Of a stretch of 64,000 bases of DNA, positions 58,497-64,000 are shown piece after piece. The stretch covers positions 62,001 through 126,000 of the forward strand of contig NZ_POJH01000017.1 of NCBI RefSeq assembly GCF_002960625.1. The letters run 5' to 3'. Made by a program: the position numbers and the translations under genes. How positions within the stretch are numbered: the first letter of the stretch is position 1; each line of letters begins with the position of its first letter. The notes beneath the pieces are model-generated. The model did no database searches. It had not been told where the DNA came from and was given only the letters and a program-made list of their open reading frames with translations. The stretch is from Streptococcus suis. GTDB lineage: Bacteria; Bacillota; Bacilli; Lactobacillales; Streptococcaceae.

Positions 58497-59786
58497 ATGA
58501 CTGATATTACTTTGAGGCATATGACATTAGAGGAACTGTTGAAGGACAATAGGCTCCATATCCCAAATTATCAACGTCCTTATAAATGGCAACGTAAACA
58601 CATTCGACACTTATTCTATGATGTCAAAGAAGTTATAGACTCTAAAAAGGACATTTATCAAGTTGGTTCCCTTATTTTACACGATAAAAAACAAACTTTA
58701 GATATTGTTGATGGACAACAGCGGACTATTTCTGTTGCATTATTTTTACAGGCTTTAGGGAAGTTGAACGACTATATCGGTGCCCAGCAGTTACTAAATC
58801 AAAAATTTGACGTGGTTTCGTGTCAACATGCTAAGGAAAATTTTGAAGAGTGGAAAATACTGATTGATCTAGATGACGAAAAGGCGCAAAAAGTATGTGA
58901 CTTTCTTCTTAAAAATTGTGAAATTGCTGTTATTACAATGCCATATAATCGATTATCTGAAGCTTTCCAACTTTTTGATTCTCAAAATAATCGGGGAAAA
59001 GCTTTAGAGCCACACGACCTGCTTAAAGCCTATCATTTGAGAAATGCCTCTGAAATCAGTGAAGATTTGATCGAAAATTGGGAAAAAATTGTTACAGACG
59101 AAAAGGTCAATTTAAAAGATTTATTTAACCAATATCTTTTTAGAGTGCGAGGGTGGTCAATTGGTGAAACTGGGTTGACTAAACGTCGTCAGGGTTCATA
59201 CCTTCGCTTTACAGAAGATTTTATCGATGATTTTAAAGGTGTCGGTTTACATCATAACGAATACCCTTATTTGAATCTCTTTAGACTATTAAAAGAACAA
59301 AATATTGATTATCCTATTTCTTTAACGATGCCAATTATTGATGGAGAGTACTTTTTCTCTTATATTAATCAGTCACATAAAATGATTCAAAACAGAGAGA
59401 CTTGGTTTGAAAATCTCAGTTTAGACTCCAAAATGCTAAAGATTTTACATTCTACTAAACAACGTTATAGCCGAAATCGTAATTTATTCGATAATTTAGT
59501 GTTGCTTTTTGTGGATAGGTTTGGTCAGGGAGCTTTAGATAAAGATATTGTTGAAACAATTTTTATATGGGCCTATTATCCACGTATAAAAGCGCGTGCC
59601 ATTTATGATAGCACTTTAGCCAATTATGCTGCGGGCGGAATTTTTCAACGGCGTACAGTTCAAAAATTATTTCAGCTATTACATCATGCAAGTACACCAA
59701 GCGATTTTTTGCAGAAAATCAATCGTGATCAATTTGAACATTTTACCTTGGAGAAAATTCTTGAGGAAGAGGAGCTTAATAAATGA
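58497..59786 (+). CDS. DUF262 protein without DUF1524 (first of a pair)
   Basis: The 429-aa protein starts with the DUF262 pattern: IPNYQRPYKWQRKHIRHLF, VGSLILHDKKQTLDIVDGQQRTISVALFLQAL (about 52-85), and the FDSQNNRGKALEPHDLLKAYHL motif (about 160-182). The DGQQRT loop is the putative NTP-binding or nuclease core of the GmrS-like family. No HNH/DUF1524 motif is seen in the C-terminal half. AGGAGAAT precedes the ATG. The next gene overlaps its stop (ATGA), so they are translationally coupled. Related fused proteins are type IV restriction enzymes that attack modified DNA. Confidence 0.9.
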   Translation: MTDITLRHMTLEELLKDNRLHIPNYQRPYKWQRKHIRHLFYDVKEVIDSKKDIYQVGSLILHDKKQTLDIVDGQQRTISVALFLQALGKLNDYIGAQQLLNQKFDVVSCQHAKENFEEWKILIDLDDEKAQKVCDFLLKNCEIAVITMPYNRLSEAFQLFDSQNNRGKALEPHDLLKAYHLRNASEISEDLIENWEKIVTDEKVNLKDLFNQYLFRVRGWSIGETGLTKRRQGSYLRFTEDFIDDFKGVGLHHNEYPYLNLFRLLKEQNIDYPISLTMPIIDGEYFFSYINQSHKMIQNRETWFENLSLDSKMLKILHSTKQRYSRNRNLFDNLVLLFVDRFGQGALDKDIVETIFIWAYYPRIKARAIYDSTLANYAAGGIFQRRTVQKLFQLLHHASTPSDFLQKINRDQFEHFTLEKILEEEELNK

Positions 59787-61678
59787 CTAAGACAGCTACT
59801 TTGACAGTTACAAAACTTCTGACTGAAGATGAATACATTGTTCCTCTTTATCAGCGAAATTTTTCATGGACATATGATGAGATTGAGCAATTGCTTATTG
59901 ACATAGCAGATGCCTACAACGAACGTGAAAAACGTCCTGATTATTATATCGGAACACTGGTTGTTCATCAAAAAGGAAATATGTACCATATTATTGATGG
60001 GCAACAGAGAACAACAGCTTTGACTTTGTTAGCATTGGTTTTGAGAAATGAGTATCATATCCAGTTCCCTGGCTTGAAACTCTTAAATTTCGAAGCGCGT
60101 AAGCAGTCCAATGCATCTTTGCAGCAGTTATTTGAAAATAGTAGTGCAGCATTTGAGAATATGGATGAGATTATTAGAGGTTACCAAAACACCAAATTAG
60201 CACTAAATAAAATTCTGTCCGAACAGTTTAAAATGGAAGTGACGGTATATGCTGAGTACCTCTTTCAACACGTCATCATTTTTAGAAATATGCTACCTAC
60301 TGACTTAGATTTGAATCTTTATTTTGAGCGGTTTAATTCAAGAGGAGAGCAATTGGAAGCTCATGAAATTATTAAGGCTCAATTGATGGCGAAGCTTGAT
60401 GATGAAGAAGCTGCTAAGTTTGCTAAAATTTGGGATGCCTGTGCAGACTTCGAGAATCCGGTAGTTAAATCATTTCAAATGAGAAAGAAAAGAAAGGAAA
60501 CGTTTAAAGAAAGAGAAAACATTTTTGGTTGGCATTTTTCAAATTATAAATTAGCCAATATCTATCGATTTATTGATAACACAAATAGTTCAAAAAAAAG
60601 TATATTAGCTATCCTAGAAGATTCAAGTTCATTGGTATTTGATGACATCGTAGACGACAAAGAGACTGGAAAATATACAACCGTTATTAACTTTGAAACA
60701 CTACTCTTGTATACTGTTTCTATTATTGAAAATATTTCCCCACAAGATGTTCAATTAGATGATAAGAAACTACTTGATGTCTTTACGGTGAGTGAAAAAG
60801 GAAGGGATTGGGTCGTTTACTTCTCGGAAACTTTATTAAGCATCAGACACCTATTTGATAACTATGTCATTAGAAACGCAAGCGAAGATACATCAAGGCG
60901 GTCAAAAAACGACTGGTTTCTTAGCAAAGGTACTTACTATGAATATCAAAGAGACAATCGGAAAAATACAGATTACTTTGTAGAAGAACATTTTGAGAAT
61001 AATACTTTTTCAGATAAGGCAGTGAATGATACCATTATTATGCTTCAGTCTATGTTTGCAGTGACCTTTACATCAAATCGAGATAGTCGTTGGCTATATG
61101 AGACTTTGGTCTATCTCTTTGAGAATATTGAACATTTGCAAGATGAAGCATTTGGACACCAGTTTGTAAATTTTCTAGAAGCGTTGGCAGTTCGATATGC
61201 TGAAGGTCGGTTATTTACAGAAGATGGACAAGAATTTAGATGCTACCCTAATATGCCTATCTATGCTTTCAATTTTGTTGATTATGTCTTATGGAAAAAT
61301 CAAAATAATCTACAGGAGTACTTTTTTGATTCAAGGAATTTTAGATTCACTTATCGTCGTTCCGTTGAACATTGGTATCCTCAGAATCCAAATTTTGAAG
61401 ATAGTGGGATGTTAAGAATGTCTGATAGTCTGCTTCATTCTTTTGGAAACCTCTGTATTATCACGGATAGTCAAAATTCGAAGTTTGGGAACTCTAGACC
61501 GCAGGCCAAGTATAGCCAATGGGAAAAGATATTCGGAAACCAAAGTCTAAAACTGCAATGGATGGCTAAACTTACTGGAAATTCTGACGACAATTGGAAT
61601 AGTGGAACAATCAGAGGACATGAAGATAAGATCTTAATGTTAGTTAAGGAATTTATAGATTGTACGAAAAACATTTGA
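59783..61678 (+). CDS. DUF262-DUF1524 (GmrSD-like) nuclease
   Basis: The 631-aa protein has an N-terminal DUF262 domain (VPLYQRNFSWTYDEIEQLL, YYIGTLVVHQKGNMYHIIDGQQRTTALTLLALVL, FERFNSRGEQLEAHEIIKAQL) and, from about residue 535, a DUF1524 HNH-like domain (RRSVEHWYPQNPN ... FGNLCIITDSQNSKFGN). The His-x-Tyr-Pro-Gln and Asn-Ser-Lys residues fit the DUF1524 metal-nuclease core. GmrSD-type enzymes use NTP and cut glucosylated or otherwise modified phage DNA; SspE is a relative in phosphorothioate defence. It is the last gene of the island and likely acts with the upstream DUF262 protein. Confidence 0.92.
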   Translation: MTKTATLTVTKLLTEDEYIVPLYQRNFSWTYDEIEQLLIDIADAYNEREKRPDYYIGTLVVHQKGNMYHIIDGQQRTTALTLLALVLRNEYHIQFPGLKLLNFEARKQSNASLQQLFENSSAAFENMDEIIRGYQNTKLALNKILSEQFKMEVTVYAEYLFQHVIIFRNMLPTDLDLNLYFERFNSRGEQLEAHEIIKAQLMAKLDDEEAAKFAKIWDACADFENPVVKSFQMRKKRKETFKERENIFGWHFSNYKLANIYRFIDNTNSSKKSILAILEDSSSLVFDDIVDDKETGKYTTVINFETLLLYTVSIIENISPQDVQLDDKKLLDVFTVSEKGRDWVVYFSETLLSIRHLFDNYVIRNASEDTSRRSKNDWFLSKGTYYEYQRDNRKNTDYFVEEHFENNTFSDKAVNDTIIMLQSMFAVTFTSNRDSRWLYETLVYLFENIEHLQDEAFGHQFVNFLEALAVRYAEGRLFTEDGQEFRCYPNMPIYAFNFVDYVLWKNQNNLQEYFFDSRNFRFTYRRSVEHWYPQNPNFEDSGMLRMSDSLLHSFGNLCIITDSQNSKFGNSRPQAKYSQWEKIFGNQSLKLQWMAKLTGNSDDNWNSGTIRGHEDKILMLVKEFIDCTKNI

Positions 61679-61763
61679 TTTTTTCGGAAGTTTTGAATTT
61701 CAGTTTATTCCCCTTATGTTTGCTAGTCTTGTCTCCAAGAAAAATAAAAATTTACAAAATTCC

Positions 61764-61793
61764 TTGCCTAAAACGGAACTCTTATGTTACAAT
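61764..61793 (+). promoter_or_regulatory. Promoter of the uracil permease transcript
   Basis: TTGCCT (61764-61769) and TACAAT (61788-61793; TGTTACAAT is an extended -10) are 18 bases apart, with a leader of about 120 nt before the start codon. Confidence 0.6.
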
Positions 61794-61814
61794 AGCAAAA
61801 GCGTAGGTTTTTAA

Positions 61815-61899
61815 ACTCATCCCGTGAGGTGAGAAAGACAACAGGAAAAATCAATTAAGGGCCTATGACTATGTATATTTAGAAAGTCTGGGTCTTTTT
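61815..61899 (+). promoter_or_regulatory. PyrR-binding leader and terminator (pyr-type attenuator)
   Basis: The sequence CATCCCGTGAGGTGAGAAAG (61818-61837) has the CCCGTGAGG core of the PyrR-binding loop of Gram-positive pyr genes. Downstream an imperfect stem AAGGGCC...GACT / AGTC...GGGTCTT (61857-61899) runs into CTTTTTG. PyrR with UMP would stabilise the loop and favour termination. The family is established; the exact fold here is inferred. Confidence 0.7.
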
Positions 61900-61921
61900 G
61901 TGTACCCAGAATGGGAAATTT

Positions 61922-63190
61922 ATGAGTACAAAAGCCAATCTTTTGTTTGATGTCCATGAGAAACCAGCACCGCTTCAAGGGATTTTGTTGAGTTTCCAGC
62001 ACGTGTTCGCTATGTTCGGAGCGACAATCTTGGTGCCCTTGATTCTCGGTATGCCAGTTTCGGTTGCCCTCTTCGCATCAGGTGTCGGAACTCTGATTTA
62101 CCAAGTGGCAACCCAGTTTAAGGTGCCGGTTTACTTGGGTTCATCCTTTGCCTACATCTCAGCTATGGCTCTTGCTATCAAGGAAATGGGTGGCGATGTG
62201 TCAGCAGCGCAGACAGGTATTCTCTTCGTCGGCTTGATTTATGTCTTGATTGCTGCACTTGTTAAAGTGATCGGAACTAAGTGGATTGACAGCCTCTTGC
62301 CTCCGATTGTCATCGGTCCTATGATTATTGTTATCGGTCTGGGTCTTGCCAATTCTGCCGTGACTTCAGCAGGCTTTGTCGCAGACGGTGACTGGAGAAA
62401 TGTCGTAGCGGCTATTGCTACCTTTTTGATTGCGGCTTTTGTCAATACCAAAGGGAAAGGCTTCGCCAAGATTGTTCCTTTCTTGATTGCCATTATCGGT
62501 GGTTATGTGATTGCCATCTTCCTCGGACTAGTTGACTTTACACCTGTTCTGGAAGCAGCTTGGTTTGAATTGCCAGGTTTCTACTTACCATTTGAAACAG
62601 GAACCTTCAAATCCTACAATTTCTACTTCGGTCCAGAAATGATTGCCATCTTGCCAATCGCAGTGGTGACCATCGCGGAGCATATCGGAGACCACACGGT
62701 TCTCAGTCAAATTTGTGGCCGCCAGTTCTTGAAGGAGCCAGGACTCAGCCGTACCTTGATTGGTGACGGTGTGGCGACTGCCGTATCTGCCTTTATCGGT
62801 GGACCTGCTAACACGACCTACGGTGAAAACACAGGGGTTATCGGCATGACCCGTATCGCATCAGTATCCGTTATCCGTAACGCAGCCTTGATTGCCATTG
62901 CCTTCTCATTCTTGGGCAAATTTACAGCCCTTATCTCGACTATTCCAAGTGCCGTTCTTGGTGGTATGTCTATCTTGCTCTACGGTGTTATCGCCTCAAA
63001 CGGTTTGAAAGTTTTGATTGAGAGCCGTGTTGATTTCGGTCAAGTCCGTAACCTGATTATCGCAAGTTCTATGTTGGTCTTAGGCCTTGGTGGTGCAGTA
63101 CTCAACATCGGTGCCATCACGCTATCAGGAACAGCTCTTTCAGCTATTGTCGGCATCGTCCTCAACCTCATCTTGCCAAAAGCAGAATAA
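61922..63190 (+). CDS. pyrP: Uracil permease (NCS2/UraA family)
   Basis: This 422-aa membrane carrier imports uracil with protons. It has about twelve to fourteen hydrophobic segments and the NCS2 markers HIGDH (near residue 260, where the conserved His is in TIAEHIGDH), and GGPANTTYGENTGVIGMT (near 300). ATG 61922 (MSTKANLLF) is the family N-terminus; the ribosome-binding site is weak (GGGAAA). An in-frame start at 61898 would lie inside the leader. The upstream pyr-type attenuator supports pyrimidine control. Confidence 0.93.
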   Translation: MSTKANLLFDVHEKPAPLQGILLSFQHVFAMFGATILVPLILGMPVSVALFASGVGTLIYQVATQFKVPVYLGSSFAYISAMALAIKEMGGDVSAAQTGILFVGLIYVLIAALVKVIGTKWIDSLLPPIVIGPMIIVIGLGLANSAVTSAGFVADGDWRNVVAAIATFLIAAFVNTKGKGFAKIVPFLIAIIGGYVIAIFLGLVDFTPVLEAAWFELPGFYLPFETGTFKSYNFYFGPEMIAILPIAVVTIAEHIGDHTVLSQICGRQFLKEPGLSRTLIGDGVATAVSAFIGGPANTTYGENTGVIGMTRIASVSVIRNAALIAIAFSFLGKFTALISTIPSAVLGGMSILLYGVIASNGLKVLIESRVDFGQVRNLIIASSMLVLGLGGAVLNIGAITLSGTALSAIVGIVLNLILPKAE

Positions 63191-63201
63191 GTTAAAGTAA
63201 C

Positions 63202-63225
63202 AGTCAGCGAAAGCTGGCTTTTTTG
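63202..63225 (+). terminator. Terminator after the uracil permease gene
   Basis: AGTCAGC-GAAA-GCTGGCT with T6. Confidence 0.87.
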
Positions 63226-63261
63226 AAACTAGCAGAGCTACTCAGCTAGTTTTCAAATCAG

Positions 63262-63290
63262 TTGACAAAAAAGACAATCCTTGATAGAAT
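63262..63290 (+). promoter_or_regulatory. Promoter of rpsO
   Basis: TTGACA (63262-63267) and TAGAAT (63285-63290; TGATAGAAT extended) are exactly 17 bases apart, with a leader near 90 nt before the rpsO start codon. Confidence 0.8.
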
Positions 63291-63330
63291 AAATGAGGTC
63301 CAAAAGGACAAATCTAGCTTTTTCTTGGTT

Positions 63331-63347
63331 ACAGGTCGCCAACCTGT
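63331..63347 (+). promoter_or_regulatory. Hairpin in the rpsO leader (candidate S15 autoregulatory site)
   Basis: ACAGGT and ACCTGT form a 6-bp stem over a 5-base loop, about 40 bases upstream of the start codon. S15 is known to bind its own mRNA leader in several bacteria with unrelated structures; an S15 role here is inference. Confidence 0.4.
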
Positions 63348-63384
63348 CACTCGGATTAGGCTCAAAAACAAAGGAGAACATATC

Positions 63385-63654
63385 ATGGCAATCTCAAAAG
63401 AGAAAAAAAATGAAATCATGGCACAATATGCTCGTCATGAAGGCGACACAGGTTCAGTTGAAGTACAAGTAGCAGTACTTACTTGGGAAATCAACCACCT
63501 TAACGACCACATCAAACAACACAAAAAAGACCACGCAACTTACCGTGGTTTGATGAAAAAAATCGGTCGCCGTCGTAACTTGTTGGCATACCTACGCCGC
63601 ACAGACGTAAACCGTTACCGTGAATTGATTCACTCACTCGGACTCCGTCGTTAA
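63385..63654 (+). CDS. rpsO: 30S ribosomal protein S15
   Basis: S15 binds the central domain of 16S rRNA early in assembly. The 89-aa protein is the standard S15 length, starting [30 protein letters not shown] and ending [21 protein letters not shown] is placed well before ATG 63385; the longer open frame upstream through the promoter was rejected. It has its own promoter and terminators, with probable pnp next. Confidence 0.98.
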   Translation: MAISKEKKNEIMAQYARHEGDTGSVEVQVAVLTWEINHLNDHIKQHKKDHATYRGLMKKIGRRRNLLAYLRRTDVNRYRELIHSLGLRR

Positions 63655-63695
63655 GATAGGATACAAAAGTCGTCAAAAACGACTGAAAAATAGGA

Positions 63696-63729
63696 AACTG
63701 CCATGTCTTCGGATAGTGGCAGTTTTTCT
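63696..63729 (+). terminator. Terminator of rpsO
   Basis: AACTGCCA (63696-63703) and TGGCAGTT (63717-63724) followed by a T run. A smaller hairpin AGTCGT/ACGACT (63669-63685) precedes it. Confidence 0.82.
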
Positions 63730-63893
63730 TATGTTCCATTATGGAAGTGTAGTGCTCTGAAAAGCTGGGTGTTCTTCGTTTGAGTGAAGAGTATTCGTTT
63801 CGTTCAGTTTTTTATATGGTAGGTTAGATTTTCCCTCAAATTCCTTCCTCATTTCACCACATTTTCCGTCAAATATGATAGAATAAATAGTAT

Positions 63894-63956
63894 GCGTGGT
63901 TTTGTGCAAAAGAGAGTGAAACAAGTTTGTTTGATTGTCTTTTGTAGAAAACACGC
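63894..63956 (+). promoter_or_regulatory. Long leader hairpin upstream of probable pnp
   Basis: GCGTG-G-TTTT pairs with AAAACACGC, CAAAAGA with TCTTTTG, and AAACA with TGTTT, giving a nested stem of 63 nt that starts three or four bases after the expected transcription start (extended -10 TGATAGAAT at 63876-63884). Double-stranded leaders of this kind are RNase III and PNPase autoregulation sites for pnp in Escherichia coli; the same role here is inferred. Confidence 0.55.
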
Positions 63957-63989
63957 AAGAAAAATTTTAGAAAAAATAGGAGACAATTC

Positions 63990-64000
63990 ATGTCAAAACA
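63990..64000 (+). CDS. pnp: Start of probable polyribonucleotide nucleotidyltransferase (runs off window)
   Basis: AGGAG precedes an ATG that begins MSKQ at the window edge. Only four codons, the last of them incomplete, are visible, so identity rests on the common streptococcal order rpsO-pnp and on the leader hairpin upstream. PNPase degrades RNA in the 3'-5' direction with phosphate. Confidence 0.5.

Noticed and set aside
54720-61680. Integrated prophage or conjugative element
   Set aside because: No integrase, structural, lysis or mobilisation genes are present and no flanking direct repeats were found by eye.
63262-63384. N-terminal extension of S15
   Set aside because: It covers the promoter and leader; the 89-aa start at 63385 has the proper ribosome-binding site and family length.

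Overview
The window reads as chromosomal DNA of a low-GC streptococcus. The signs are a Gram-positive-type replicative polymerase PolC, peptide deformylase, the rpsO-pnp order at the right edge, LPXTG surface proteins (one with a YSIRK-type signal), a DhaS/DhaQ-controlled dihydroxyacetone kinase set, and small BOX-like intergenic repeats. The gene content is most like Streptococcus suis; that species call is inference from memory of gene content. There is no rRNA, and I saw no tRNA, CRISPR array, transposase or prophage module.

Layout. 1-5.9 kb: mutS2 (5' end outside the window), a GNAT acetyltransferase, trxA, msrAB, and a glycine-riboswitch-controlled AGCS symporter. 5.9-23.6 kb is a cell-envelope region: a 520-aa LPXTG protein, an uncharacterised 399-aa gene on the minus strand, a giant YSIRK/LPXTG protein with leucine-rich and G5 repeats (about 2930 aa), a DUF805 plus F5/8-type C membrane protein, and a secreted DUF1002 protein. 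The two LPXTG genes share an upstream block of about 90 bp containing an inverted repeat. 23.7-34.1 kb: a MscS channel, a DUF4352-like protein, dhaKLM with divergent dhaS-dhaQ, polC and a nitroreductase.

34.1-34.9 kb is a non-coding mosaic of small repeats. It is followed by pepS, then two near-identical glsB-like genes that flank a candidate type I toxin-antitoxin locus, then leuABCD behind a leucine-rich leader peptide and attenuator. 42.5-49.3 kb: a YrdC-domain protein, a RelB/RelE-type pair, and a minus-strand Rgg regulator facing a run of tiny ORFs, a small membrane protein and a secreted 188-aa protein of unknown role, then an ABC transporter with a fused double permease. 49.4-54.7 kb: a BOX-like element with another repeat nested in it, a secreted protein, def, an MFS transporter, a GNAT gene that looks leaderless, an RsuA-type pseudouridine synthase and a small membrane protein.

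54.9-61.7 kb is a compact, AT-rich, apparently inserted island: a CbxX-type AAA+ ATPase, a DnaA-like protein lacking a P-loop, a WYL regulator, a 39-aa ORF, a DUF262 protein and a DUF262-DUF1524 (GmrSD-like) protein. This is the best candidate for an undescribed anti-phage system. The right edge returns to housekeeping genes: a PyrR-attenuated uracil permease, rpsO, and the first codons of probable pnp behind a long leader hairpin.
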